48,337 nucleotides of DNA. Source: JAGOUB01 sp964648045 (GTDB lineage Bacteria; Patescibacteriota; Gracilibacteria; Peribacterales; Peribacteraceae). Under the pieces are notes generated by a model. The model did no database searches and was not told where the DNA came from. It saw only the letters and a list, made by a program, of their open reading frames with translations. How positions within the stretch are numbered: the stretch's first letter is position 1; every line of letters starts with the position of its first letter. Positions 23,399-31,872 of the stretch are shown one piece after another. The stretch covers positions 1-48,337 of the forward strand of contig CAZYNU010000005.1 of assembly GCA_964648045.1 (NCBI GenBank). The letters run 5' to 3'. The position numbers and the translations under genes are program-made.

Positions 23399-24490
23399 GT
23401 GAAAATTCTGGTCGCCCTCTCTGGCGGAATCGACTCGGCCGTCGTGGCGCATCTTTTAAAAGAGCAGGGCCACGAGCTGGAGGCGGTGCGCTTTACGCTT
23501 TGGAGCGACCCACTGGCCCCGGCATTAGCCGAAGTGCTGCCGAGCAAATGTTGTAACGCACAGACGGCGTCGCGGGCGGCGGCCGTTGCCAAAGACCTGG
23601 GCATCCCCTACCGCGTGGTCGATCTAGAGGCTGATTTCAAGCGTGAAGTAGTGGACCCATATCTAGAAGCGCATCGACAGGGTCTCACGCCAAATCCCTG
23701 CATCCGCTGCAACCGCACGATGAAGTTCGGCCGACTCATCGCGCTCATGAAGGAACTCGGCTGTGAACGCCTGGCCACGGGCCACTACGCCCGCACCGCC
23801 CGCGAGCGACTGCCCGACGGCAGCGAACAACTACTCTTGCTGCAAGCGGTCGATCGCGCCAAAGACCAGAGCTACTACCTGTATGGCCTCACGCAAGACC
23901 AACTGGCTGCGGCCGTTTTTCCGCTGGGAACCATGCATAAGCACGAGGTCTTCGCGCTCGCTCAACACTACGGCGTACCGCACGACGAGTACTATCGAGA
24001 GAGCCAAGACCTGTGCTTCTTTCCAGAAAAAACGCCGCGGGCATTTTTAAAGCGCCACCTCGGTGCCGAACTGCGCCCCGGCGAGATCGTGCGACGTGAC
24101 GGTACGGTGGTTGGCGAACATGCCGGCCTGGCGCTCTACACCGTCGGCCAGCGACGCGGACTGGGCGTGGGTGGGTTGAAGATTCCTCTGGAAGTGGTCG
24201 CCAAAGATCCCATTAACAACCGCTTGGTGGTGGCCGATCGCGGCACCGAAATGGCGGACGAGATTGCCGTGGAAGAACTGAGCTGGATCTCCTGGCGCCC
24301 AGCCGAGGATGCCGACGAGCTATTTGAAGCGCGCGTCCGCTCGCTATCGGCACCGGTATCCGGACGGCTGCGCTACCGCGGCAATACCGGTCGCTTTCGC
24401 TTTACTGGAGCGCAAGCGCCGCAAGCCGCTGGCCAGCACCTGGTGCTCTATCGCGGCGATGAGGTGGTTGGCGGCGGACGAATCGCCTGA
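23399..24490 (+). CDS. mnmA: tRNA-specific 2-thiouridylase MnmA
   Basis: The 363-residue enzyme adds sulfur to U34 of Glu, Gln and Lys tRNAs. The N terminus carries the PP-loop KILVALSGGIDSAVVAHLL that binds ATP. The two active-site cysteines lie in LTPNPCIRCNRTMKFG and ESQDLCFFPEK. GHYARTAR, AKDQSYYLYGL and the C-terminal barrel (LALYTVGQRRGLGVGG) complete the family pattern. I chose the GTG at 23399 because sequence upstream of it holds the -10 box and operators; an earlier in-frame GTG at 23366 would start inside the palindrome. The mRNA is probably leaderless. Confidence 0.95.
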   Translation: MKILVALSGGIDSAVVAHLLKEQGHELEAVRFTLWSDPLAPALAEVLPSKCCNAQTASRAAAVAKDLGIPYRVVDLEADFKREVVDPYLEAHRQGLTPNPCIRCNRTMKFGRLIALMKELGCERLATGHYARTARERLPDGSEQLLLLQAVDRAKDQSYYLYGLTQDQLAAAVFPLGTMHKHEVFALAQHYGVPHDEYYRESQDLCFFPEKTPRAFLKRHLGAELRPGEIVRRDGTVVGEHAGLALYTVGQRRGLGVGGLKIPLEVVAKDPINNRLVVADRGTEMADEIAVEELSWISWRPAEDADELFEARVRSLSAPVSGRLRYRGNTGRFRFTGAQAPQAAGQHLVLYRGDEVVGGGRIA

Positions 24491-24562
24491 AAAACCGGGA
24501 TCGACATTGTCGCGGCTGGCCATTCTGATACCATTTTCGCCGCAGCAGGATCACCTGTTTTC

Positions 24563-24571
24563 TGCTATACT
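24563..24571 (+). promoter_or_regulatory. Extended -10 promoter, leaderless sortase gene
   Basis: TGC-TATACT ends six bases before the sortase ATG at 24578. There is no Shine-Dalgarno and no clear -35 box, as expected for an extended -10 promoter. Confidence 0.7.
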
Positions 24572-24577
24572 GCCCTG

Positions 24578-25861
24578 ATGGCCTTTGCGCCCGACCACGA
24601 CCAGGCTTCCTACACGCCCGACGGCCACATCGTCATCGGCGGCGTGCGACCGTCCGTGCCGGTGCCCGTGGAACCGGAGCCGGCACCCTGGGAGGAAGTC
24701 CAAGCACTCCTGGAAGAGTTCCCAGAACCCGAGCCGCCGCCAGTGCCACCGAAACCCAAGGGCCCCTCGACTGCCGACAAGGTCCGAGTGAGCCTGGCCG
24801 CCGTGCAGGCGGATCTTGCGGCCATGCAGGCCGACTTCCAAGAGAGCGCCTCTCTGTTGGTGGAGCGCGGCGTAGCCGATGTCACCGTCGTGACGGCCAA
24901 GCTTTCACAATCCGCCAAAGCCGCGCTCGTGGAAGGCAGTCGGCAATTGGCAGCCACGACCCAGCAAAGCCACCGCATGGGCAGCGCCCTCTACGACGAA
25001 AGCACCACGCTGGCTGGGCGTCTGTGGTATTTCTTGAAGCAACCCGTTCGCATTCCGCGCAAGGGCAAGCCGGCTCGCACCCAGAGCCGCGGCCTCCTGT
25101 TTATTGGTGACGTGGCCCGCTTCGGCGCCACGTTCGCCGCCATCTTCGGCATGCTCTTCGTCGGCCTGAACTACGAGAGCTTTTGGCAGATCGCTTCGGC
25201 CGAACTCGATCCGCTCGCCAGCCTCGCGCAATTGCAACCAGCCGGACAAAATCTGCAAGCCAAGCTTGAAGGCATGCATGAGAATCGCGGCGACCTCAAC
25301 GACCTTGTGCCTACCGTGGGACCGCCTACAAACGTGCTCATTGTCCCAAAGCTCAATCTTAACGTACCGATCGTGAACCCCTCCGCCGACGCGCTCCTGC
25401 GTGAAGACTGGGCGGGGCTGGAGAATGACATTCAAACGGCACTGCAAGATGGCGTTGTGCACTATCCGGGCACAGCCAATCCCGGCCAAGCGGGCAATTT
25501 CTTCGTGACGGGCCATAGTTCCTATTACGCCTGGGGCGAGGGTGACTATAAATCGGTCTTCGCGCGTCTGCACGAACTCAACGTCGGCGATGAATACTGG
25601 GTCTACTACGGCGGCGATAAACATCGCTACAGCGTGGTGTCGAAAATGGAGGTACAGCCCAGCGATGTGCACGTACTCGACCAGCCTGGCAATCAACGCA
25701 CGTCGACGCTCATGACGTGCACTCCCGTGGGCACCACCTTGCGCCGCCTGGTGGTGTCGGCAGTGGAAGTGGATCCTATTACGGCCGAACCGTTAGCCGT
25801 GGGCGAACACGGCACGCAGGAAGCCCTCCCGCGTGTACAAGTGGAGGTACTGCCCATCTAA
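24578..25861 (+). CDS. Sortase with long cytoplasmic N-terminal domain
   Basis: The 427-residue protein has an acidic, proline-rich N-terminal region (residues 25-70), a helical stretch of about 80 residues, one membrane helix (about 173-195, FGATFAAIFGMLFVGLNY), and an external sortase domain. The catalytic His is in NFFVTGHSSYY, the Cys in STLMTCTPVGTTLRR, and the Arg in the same block. Sortases cut a sorting motif and join surface proteins to an acceptor. Class D/E proteins share the TLxTCxPxGTxxxR pattern. The N-terminal extension is far longer than the usual 10-30 residues. Possible substrates include the IPKSGPE-ending protein at 35035. Confidence 0.92.
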   Translation: MAFAPDHDQASYTPDGHIVIGGVRPSVPVPVEPEPAPWEEVQALLEEFPEPEPPPVPPKPKGPSTADKVRVSLAAVQADLAAMQADFQESASLLVERGVADVTVVTAKLSQSAKAALVEGSRQLAATTQQSHRMGSALYDESTTLAGRLWYFLKQPVRIPRKGKPARTQSRGLLFIGDVARFGATFAAIFGMLFVGLNYESFWQIASAELDPLASLAQLQPAGQNLQAKLEGMHENRGDLNDLVPTVGPPTNVLIVPKLNLNVPIVNPSADALLREDWAGLENDIQTALQDGVVHYPGTANPGQAGNFFVTGHSSYYAWGEGDYKSVFARLHELNVGDEYWVYYGGDKHRYSVVSKMEVQPSDVHVLDQPGNQRTSTLMTCTPVGTTLRRLVVSAVEVDPITAEPLAVGEHGTQEALPRVQVEVLPI

Positions 25862-25905
25862 GGCGTATAGTGACGTCGAACGACTGTCCTTTTCATGCTT
25901 CGCAC

Positions 25906-25991
25906 GCCGCCGTGGTGGAATGGCAGACACGGGGGACTTAAAATCCCCTGCCCTCACAGGCATGCTGGTTCAATTCCAGCCGGCGGCACCA
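25906..25991 (+). tRNA. tRNA-Leu (anticodon TAA)
   Basis: Acceptor GCCGCCG/CGGCGGC, anticodon arm GGGGA-CTTAAAA-TCCCC (anticodon TAA), a long variable arm, T arm GCTGG-TTCAATT-CCAGC, and an encoded ACCA. It reads the leucine codon TTA. Confidence 0.96.
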
Positions 25992-26020
25992 TCGATCTTT
26001 CCCGTGAGTGAGGCACTGAG

Positions 26021-26057
26021 AATCCCCTGCCCTCACACGTTCCAGCCGGCGGCACCA
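26021..26057 (+). repeat. Partial 3' copy of the adjacent tRNA-Leu
   Basis: AATCCCCTGCCCTCACA and then GTTCCAGCCGGCGGCACCA repeat two blocks of the tRNA just upstream, with the T-arm 5' strand deleted between them. It cannot fold as a tRNA. It may come from slippage/duplication or be an integration scar at the tRNA 3' end. Confidence 0.85.
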
Positions 26058-26075
26058 CTTTTCCTATCGCCTATC

Positions 26076-26423
26076 ATGCACCCCCCACTCCACCGCAGTC
26101 TTATCTTTGCCGTCCGCGGCCTGGCAGACTTCTGGCGCGAGGAGCGTAATTTTCGGCTCGAATCCCTCTGCCTCCTCCCGGTGATCGGCGTGGGACTGTG
26201 GCTGGGATTACACCCGCTGGAGTGGGCGACCGTGGCACTGGCTTCCGGTATGGTGCTGGGCGCCGAGGCGGCGAACACGATCGTGGAAGACATGCTCGAT
26301 CACTTGCACCCAAGCCATCACGAAACGGTCGGACGCATCAAAGACATGTGCGCCGGTCTCGTGCTTCTCAGCGGGCTATCGGCCTTGGCGGTGGCTGCCA
26401 GCATCCTGCTGCCACGGCTCTGA
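26076..26423 (+). CDS. Diacylglycerol-kinase-like membrane protein (DgkA/undecaprenol kinase family)
   Basis: The 115-residue protein has three membrane helices and the family order RNFRLESLCLLPVIGVG, PLEWATVALASGMVLGAEAANTIVED, and GRIKDMCAGLVLLSGLSAL. The E-x(2)-N and K-D residues match the ATP/metal site of small integral-membrane lipid kinases. These phosphorylate diacylglycerol or, in Gram-positive-like bacteria, undecaprenol for wall synthesis. The usual (E/N)TAIE is NTIVED here. The ATG at 26076 follows a pyrimidine-rich tract and the tRNA-Leu fragment. Confidence 0.85.
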   Translation: MHPPLHRSLIFAVRGLADFWREERNFRLESLCLLPVIGVGLWLGLHPLEWATVALASGMVLGAEAANTIVEDMLDHLHPSHHETVGRIKDMCAGLVLLSGLSALAVAASILLPRL

Positions 26424-26451
26424 ATGCGATGACTTTAGAGGCGATTTCTGG

Positions 26452-26457
26452 TACAAT
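26452..26457 (+). promoter_or_regulatory. Putative -10 box, leaderless eamA-type gene
   Basis: TACAAT ends six bases before the TTG start at 26464; TGACTT lies 16 nt upstream of it as a weak -35 box. Confidence 0.6.
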
Positions 26458-26463
26458 GGAACG

Positions 26464-27426
26464 TTGCCTCGTACCCAAAAACACACACTGGCCGGACCGA
26501 CAATCGGGTGGATCGCGCTCGCGGTTTCCATCGTGGCAAGTGGAACATATAACGGTTTTGGTAAGAACCTGACCGACGCGCTCTCGCCCTACTCCATTCT
26601 CCTGGCCAGTGAATTCGTGATGGCTTTCTTGGTCCTGCTCGTCTTTGGTGCTGTACCAACAGCGCGCGACCTAAGCAGCCTGAAGCGCGACACTTGGAAA
26701 GCAGCCCTGGTCGTCTCGCTGGCAAGCGCGGTGGCAGGGCCGATCCTCTGGCTTGAGGGACTGCAGCGCACAACTGCCACAAATGCATCTTTGTTCGTGG
26801 GTATCGATCTGGCCGTCACTATGGCACTGGCCTGGCTCTGGTTAGGGCAACGCTTCACCAAGTGGCAGCTTGCCGGAGCCGGCATCGCCGTGATGGGCAT
26901 CGCGTTCACTTTCATTCTTTCACTTGGGCAGGGAGTCCAACTGCGCTCCGGCGATCTCTTCCTCTTTTTTGCCACGCTCATTTTCTGTTCCAGCAACGTG
27001 TGCTTCCGTCGTTATCTGCTCCACTGCGATCCACGCCTCTTCCTGACAGTGCGCATTTGCGTGGCTATCGGCGCGCTCTGCCTTATCTCGCCCTTCCTGC
27101 GCGTTTCGATGGCGCAGGAATTGATGAACCTACCAGCCGAACTCATCCTCTCACTGGTGGCGTTTGGAGCCATCTCGCGTTTTACGGGTATGTTCGGTTA
27201 CTACACCGCCGTCGAAAATCTGTCCCTGCCAACGGTGTCACTCTGCAGTTCCACCGTCGTCATTTCCAGCTTGCTGCTGTCGCACGTACTGACCGGCGAG
27301 GCATTGCTCTGGACGCACGGCGTGAGTGCCGTACTGATTGTGGCGGGTACGTTGGTCTTCGAACTGCCCTCACGCGGAGCCTCGCTCCACCCGGTGCCCG
27401 TGCCGCTGAAGGCAGCCCAGCACTAA
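26464..27426 (+). CDS. EamA/DMT-superfamily transporter
   Basis: The 320-residue protein has ten hydrophobic helices in two halves, each resembling an EamA domain (first half ending GLQRTTATNASLFVGIDLAVTMALAWL, second ending LSLPTVSLCSSTVVISSLLLS). Members move small metabolites such as amino acids or drugs, and the substrate cannot be read from sequence. The start is a TTG six bases after a -10 box, and no upstream ATG is in frame nearby. The cytoplasmic tail is short and ends in a basic/proline stretch. It sits alone between a lipid kinase and a DM13 protein. Confidence 0.85.
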   Translation: MPRTQKHTLAGPTIGWIALAVSIVASGTYNGFGKNLTDALSPYSILLASEFVMAFLVLLVFGAVPTARDLSSLKRDTWKAALVVSLASAVAGPILWLEGLQRTTATNASLFVGIDLAVTMALAWLWLGQRFTKWQLAGAGIAVMGIAFTFILSLGQGVQLRSGDLFLFFATLIFCSSNVCFRRYLLHCDPRLFLTVRICVAIGALCLISPFLRVSMAQELMNLPAELILSLVAFGAISRFTGMFGYYTAVENLSLPTVSLCSSTVVISSLLLSHVLTGEALLWTHGVSAVLIVAGTLVFELPSRGASLHPVPVPLKAAQH

Positions 27427-27430
27427 ACCG

Positions 27431-27459
27431 TTGCAGAGCTGGATCAAGCGCCGTAGCCT
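27431..27459 (+). promoter_or_regulatory. Sigma70-like promoter, leaderless DM13 gene
   Basis: TTGCAG (27431-27436), a 17-nt spacer, and TAGCCT (27454-27459) end six bases before the GTG at 27466. No Shine-Dalgarno. Confidence 0.7.
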
Positions 27460-27465
27460 TGGCTT

Positions 27466-28083
27466 GTGCTCAAAGCCTTCCGTATCGCCGCCGCTCTGCT
27501 GCTCGTCGGCATTGCTCTAGCCGTCGTCATTCGAGAACCTGAGTCCGCCGCTCCACCACTGCCGCCGCCAACGGTGACCACAGGCCCGTCGCGCCTCACA
27601 GAGGCCGACCGCGCGCTGCTCACAGACTTCGCCACCATGACACGGGGGCAGTTTGAAAACCTCACGGAAGATCAGCGTCAGTCATTACTGCTCAACATCG
27701 CCTCGGTCAGCACGCGCCTGCCAGACGTGCGTTACGAAGAAGCGGCCCTCAGCGGCACCACCCTGCTCGACGGTGAACTGCAAGGCGCCGATGCCTTTCA
27801 CGGCGCAGGTGGACACGTGGTTGTTCTGCGCCTCCCCGACGGCCGTCTGGCCGTGCGCCTGGAAAATATCGCCGTGCAGAAGGCGCCCATTCTGCGTGTA
27901 GTCCTGAGCGCCGACAGCGAAGGCGATCCCCGTAGTCAGCCCATCGCCCTGGGCATCCTCAAAGGCAACCTGGGTTCACAGACCTACCTTGCACCTCGGG
28001 GAACATCCCTGGACTCCGTTCTTAGTCTTTCGGTCTATTTACCACCATTCAACGCGGTCTACGCCTTTGCCCGGCTGCGTTGA
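27466..28083 (+). CDS. Membrane-anchored DM13-domain protein
   Basis: The 205-residue protein has an N-terminal signal anchor (AFRIAAALLLVGIALAVVI) and a proline-rich spacer, then a DM13-like beta domain from about residue 95. GELQGADAFHGAGGHVVVLR, LENIAVQKAPILRVVLSAD, then LGILKGNLGSQTYLAP and a final YLPPFNAVYAFARL match the order in DM13. DM13 is proposed to take part in redox chemistry through a conserved Cys near the end; that Cys is absent here (Leu-Pro in its place), so a purely structural role is possible. The GTG start is supported by the promoter geometry. Confidence 0.75.
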   Translation: MLKAFRIAAALLLVGIALAVVIREPESAAPPLPPPTVTTGPSRLTEADRALLTDFATMTRGQFENLTEDQRQSLLLNIASVSTRLPDVRYEEAALSGTTLLDGELQGADAFHGAGGHVVVLRLPDGRLAVRLENIAVQKAPILRVVLSADSEGDPRSQPIALGILKGNLGSQTYLAPRGTSLDSVLSLSVYLPPFNAVYAFARLR

Positions 28084-28144
28084 ATCGCGATGGAACGAAC
28101 CTTCCGTCAACCGCGCCGGACCCGTAGGCTAGCCGCGTACCCGC

Positions 28145-31100
28145 ATGACCCAAGTTTCGTTCGACGGCGCGTCCGATTCTGCATCACGCCCTATCCTCGT
28201 CCTCGGACCGGGACCGGCCGAGGCGCCTGCACTTGAGGCCATTTTGTCCGAAGCCGTGGCCAGCTTGCGTGCGCACGGCCAAACGGTCGTCTTAGTCGCC
28301 CCGGATTTGCGCGGCAATGGACGCGCCGACCGACTCTATCGCCTCCCGCTCCATCCGGATGTCTTAGAGCGTGTCATCGTGGCCGAACGGCCGGCATCTA
28401 TCGTCTTCAGCGCGGCCGGGCGGGCGGCCATGACCGCCGGTCTAGCGCTCGACACGGCCAACATCCTTCGACGGTACAACGTCGAGGCCGCCGACATGCC
28501 GCTGCCACGGCTGCGCGACTTGGCCGCACGGCCACTGGGACTATTAGAAATACCGGCCGGCGACACCGAGATTCGCAAATCCATCTCGTGCCGCAGCCTC
28601 GATGAATCTCTGCGTGCCGCCGAATTTCTCGGCTATCCCGTGGCGGTGCGCGGCCTGCGACGCGAATTCGCCGCCCCCGACGTGCAGACGCTCAAGGAGC
28701 GTGTGCGACATCTTCTCTTGCAGGAAGAAAGCATCTTCGTAGAGGAGGACATCGCCGGAGCGCAGATGGTCGCGGTGTTGGTACTGCGCGGCCGCGAGGG
28801 TGGAGCGACGGCAGTGGGCGATGCTGAGGGCATCGATCCCCTCTTGCCCGAGGCCGACGCGCCAATGCTCGTGGCGCCGGCTCAGACGGTGACGGCCGAG
28901 TTGCGCCACACGCTGCGACGCGACGCCGAACACCTGGCCGATGCACTCGAATGTATCGGCGTGGCAGCGGCAGTCTTCTCGGTAGATAAACGCCGCGGCA
29001 CAACACGCGCCGTCTCGTTCGAGCCCGGCCTGCACCGCCTAACGGCTCTCTTGGGTCATTTACACGACATCCCACTGGCAAGCCTGCATGCCGCACTCAT
29101 TCACGGCCGCTCTGCCCGTCAACTCCTCCCCTTGCCGTGCGACCTGCGCGGCCTGACCGTTGCCCTGCCGCCCGCCGTCCGCCGTCGCCCCTCCCACCCC
29201 CTCACACCAGCGTTCGCTGGCGAGCAACTTTCCGGCGACGCACTCGGTGCAGGACGCACGTTCGGCGAAGCACTGCAATCAGCGGTGCGAGCGCTGGCTA
29301 TTGGTGCCGACGGACTGCAATCGCCGCCGCTCACTCCGGCCGACATGCGGCGCGAACTGAAGCAGCCGGGGCCGCGTCGACTACTGGCGATCGCGAGCGC
29401 CTTCGAGCAGGACTGGGGCCTCAACCAAGTGCACGCCGCCACGGGCATCGACCTCATTTTTCTGCAGGCGATACAGCACACCGTACGCCTCCGTCGCGAA
29501 CTGTTTCAACAAGCCAGCGCGCCGCTCTCGATTGAGCTGCTATGGCAACTCAAGCAAGACGGCTTCTCCGACCGCTTCATCGGCCGCATGCGCAATCAAC
29601 CAGAAGAAGAGATTGCCGCGCTACGGCGACAAGTCTCCATTCTACCCCAATTACACTTTGTGCGCGCCGACGGAGATGACCGCCGCGCAGCTTACCTGAG
29701 CTGCCGTGAAGGAGGAGAAGCGACAGTAGCCGGGCGGTCGACCATTCTCTTTCCGGTACTTGGGCCCACGGCTTCACCCGCCGGACGCGACGGCGACTGG
29801 GCCGTGGCCGAGGCCGGACGAGAACTGGCCTTGCACGGTTATCGCACCACGATCGTCACGGGCAACCCCTGGACGACGCGCGATCGTCAACATTGCCGCC
29901 TGCACGTGATCGGCGATCTGTCGGGTGAGACGCTTCATGAATTACGTCGACTGTCGGAACCAACGGCCACCGCCGCCTGGGGCGCAGCCGAACGCGACGC
30001 CGTCGTGTGGCTTGCGCTCAACCAATCGGCTGCACCCACCTTTGGTACGGCGCCAGCCAAGGCCGTCGAAATCGACGACCCGCGGCGACTAGCCACCCTC
30101 TGCGCTGCCATTGGTTTAGCCGCCCCCGACTGGCGCGAGGTGGCCGATGCCGAAAGTGCGTCTGGTAGCGGCGAACTGATCGGCTACCCACTGCTGCTGC
30201 GTGGCAGCCACGGCCTAACAGGTGGACGGACGCTTGTGGCGAAAACTTCTTCCGCTCTGCGCGGCTGGTTTGATGACCGACCGAGCGTGGGGCGAGACGC
30301 CTACGTGACAGTGGCTGCTGCACCGGTCGGCGAACTGATCGACATTGAAGGCGTTGCGCAAGATGGCGCACTTCTCGTCTTCACCGTCAGCGAAAATCTG
30401 GAGCGTTTCGGCGCCGAAGACGGACGCGAAACGGCCGTACTGCCGGCTCAACGCTTAAGCCTGCGCTCACTCAGGCAGTTACGCGAGAAGACGTCCACCT
30501 TAGCCGCGGCTCTGCGCGTCTCGGGACCGATTGGGGCGCAGTTCCTCGTGACCGAAACAGACGCCCTGCTGGTGGGCTGCTCACTCCATGCCGGACGCCT
30601 AGGAGCGCTCACCCGCGCGGCCACGGGCGACAATCTGCCACGACTATCGACATTGGCCGCACTCGGACTACTCCCCATCGCCGAACCGCGTTTGTGCGAC
30701 GGCCAAGCGGTTGCGACTCGCATCAGTCAACCTCGACCCAATGGCGATGAATCCACGCTCAGCGCCACGTCGGACCTTTCTTCGGCGCTGCTCATCGGGT
30801 TCCTCGGGCTGGGCTTCTCACCACCCGAACGACGCGTCTTACTCTGTGTGGACGACCTTAAAGATCTCACGGCCTTGCTCCCCACGGTGCAATTGTTGCA
30901 GCAACAAGGCGCCGTCCTGCTGGCTACCGCCAACGCACACGAGTTTTTCTTGTCGCGGTCGGTCCCCACCGGCCTGCTCCATCGCCTCGACGAACCGCGT
31001 AGTCCCAACGTGCGAGAGTATCTGGAGCAAGGTCGCATCGATATCGCCGTCTCGGTTCCGCCTGAAGACGACGACGTCTTACTAGCCGAAGCCAGACAAG

Positions 31101-31237
31101 TAGAGGTGCTGGCGGCCAAGTCCGACATCACCTTCATGGGCTCGCTGCACCTGTTAAAAGACCTGACGGAGGCTTTGGAAGCCTATCCAATCGACTCCTT
31201 ACCTTGCCGTGCCGAGGCTGGCCGCGGGGGAGAATAG
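28145..31237 (+). CDS. CarB-like pseudoenzyme: full carbamoyl-phosphate-synthetase large-chain layout with eroded ATP-grasp sites
   Basis: The 1030-residue protein aligns end to end with CarB by eye: a pre-ATP-grasp domain (RPILVLGPGP), a first ATP-grasp-like domain (about 130-330), and an oligomerisation-like domain (about 370-510: MRRELKQPGPRRLLAIASAF, then LQAIQHTVRL). A second synthetase-like half (530-850) and an allosteric MGS-like domain (900-1015) follow. Yet the ATP/Mg motif that reads IEMNPR in E. coli CarB is VSFEPG in half one, and IEVNPR is VGCSLH in half two, so the metal-binding Glu and Asn are lost twice. The glycine-rich loops are also gone. I know no such family member. No carA is adjacent. 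It may be a regulatory or scaffold relative, or a very divergent ligase. Confidence 0.8.
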   Translation: MTQVSFDGASDSASRPILVLGPGPAEAPALEAILSEAVASLRAHGQTVVLVAPDLRGNGRADRLYRLPLHPDVLERVIVAERPASIVFSAAGRAAMTAGLALDTANILRRYNVEAADMPLPRLRDLAARPLGLLEIPAGDTEIRKSISCRSLDESLRAAEFLGYPVAVRGLRREFAAPDVQTLKERVRHLLLQEESIFVEEDIAGAQMVAVLVLRGREGGATAVGDAEGIDPLLPEADAPMLVAPAQTVTAELRHTLRRDAEHLADALECIGVAAAVFSVDKRRGTTRAVSFEPGLHRLTALLGHLHDIPLASLHAALIHGRSARQLLPLPCDLRGLTVALPPAVRRRPSHPLTPAFAGEQLSGDALGAGRTFGEALQSAVRALAIGADGLQSPPLTPADMRRELKQPGPRRLLAIASAFEQDWGLNQVHAATGIDLIFLQAIQHTVRLRRELFQQASAPLSIELLWQLKQDGFSDRFIGRMRNQPEEEIAALRRQVSILPQLHFVRADGDDRRAAYLSCREGGEATVAGRSTILFPVLGPTASPAGRDGDWAVAEAGRELALHGYRTTIVTGNPWTTRDRQHCRLHVIGDLSGETLHELRRLSEPTATAAWGAAERDAVVWLALNQSAAPTFGTAPAKAVEIDDPRRLATLCAAIGLAAPDWREVADAESASGSGELIGYPLLLRGSHGLTGGRTLVAKTSSALRGWFDDRPSVGRDAYVTVAAAPVGELIDIEGVAQDGALLVFTVSENLERFGAEDGRETAVLPAQRLSLRSLRQLREKTSTLAAALRVSGPIGAQFLVTETDALLVGCSLHAGRLGALTRAATGDNLPRLSTLAALGLLPIAEPRLCDGQAVATRISQPRPNGDESTLSATSDLSSALLIGFLGLGFSPPERRVLLCVDDLKDLTALLPTVQLLQQQGAVLLATANAHEFFLSRSVPTGLLHRLDEPRSPNVREYLEQGRIDIAVSVPPEDDDVLLAEARQVEVLAAKSDITFMGSLHLLKDLTEALEAYPIDSLPCRAEAGRGGE

Positions 31238-31241
31238 CGCG

Positions 31242-31270
31242 TTGCACAGGTGGAAGACCGCCCGTATACT
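31242..31270 (+). promoter_or_regulatory. Sigma70-like promoter, leaderless greA
   Basis: TTGCAC (31242-31247), exactly 17 nt, TATACT (31265-31270), then eight bases to the ATG at 31279. The start codon would be at or next to the transcription start. Confidence 0.8.
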
Positions 31271-31278
31271 CGGGCGGC

Positions 31279-31872
31279 ATGTTCAACGACGACCCCACCG
31301 ACGACGATCTTCAGGATGAAGACCTGGCCTCTGGCGAGTCTACTTCCGAACGCCGCCGCAGCGACGATCCCATTTTGGGAGACGACGAAACCGCCGACGA
31401 GTCCGAAACGCTCGTCACCAAAGAGGGACTCAAGAAACTAAAGGAAGAACTGGAGCATCTCAAGACGGTGCGCCGCCAAGAAGTAGCCCAGCGTCTAAAG
31501 GAGGCAATCTCGTACGGCGATCTTTCCGAAAACTCCGAGTACGAGGAAGCCAAGAATGAACAGGCCTTCGTGGAGGGCCGCATCATCGACCTTGAAGAAA
31601 AGATCAAGCACGCCAAGATTATCACCGAGGGCAAGTCGTTCTCGGGCAAAGAGATCTCGATCGGCTCCACCGTCACCATCCGCCGGGCAGGTAAGGACGA
31701 TGAGCCGGAGAGCTACACGATCGTTGGCGCCACCGAGGCCGATCCCTTCGCTCAGAAGATCAGCAACGAGTCTCCCATTGGCCGCGGTCTGCTTGGCCGC
31801 CACAAGGGCGAAATCATCTCGGTACAGACGCCCTCCGGCACGCTCGACTTCGAAATTCTTAAAGTCGCCTAA
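31279..31872 (+). CDS. greA: Transcription elongation factor GreA with acidic N-terminal extension
   Basis: The 197-residue factor rescues backtracked RNA polymerase by stimulating transcript cleavage. From residue about 45 it is a typical GreA: VTKEGLKKLKEELEHLKTVRR coiled coil, the SYGDLSENSEYEEAKNEQAF tip with its acidic residues, then the FKBP-like domain (GSTVTIRR, ISNESPIGRGLLGRHKGE). The first 43 residues are an unusual acidic tail (DDPTDDDLQDEDL and more) absent from the usual 158-residue GreA. The ATG is set by the promoter. Its stop overlaps the next ATG (TAATG). Confidence 0.95.
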   Translation: MFNDDPTDDDLQDEDLASGESTSERRRSDDPILGDDETADESETLVTKEGLKKLKEELEHLKTVRRQEVAQRLKEAISYGDLSENSEYEEAKNEQAFVEGRIIDLEEKIKHAKIITEGKSFSGKEISIGSTVTIRRAGKDDEPESYTIVGATEADPFAQKISNESPIGRGLLGRHKGEIISVQTPSGTLDFEILKVA

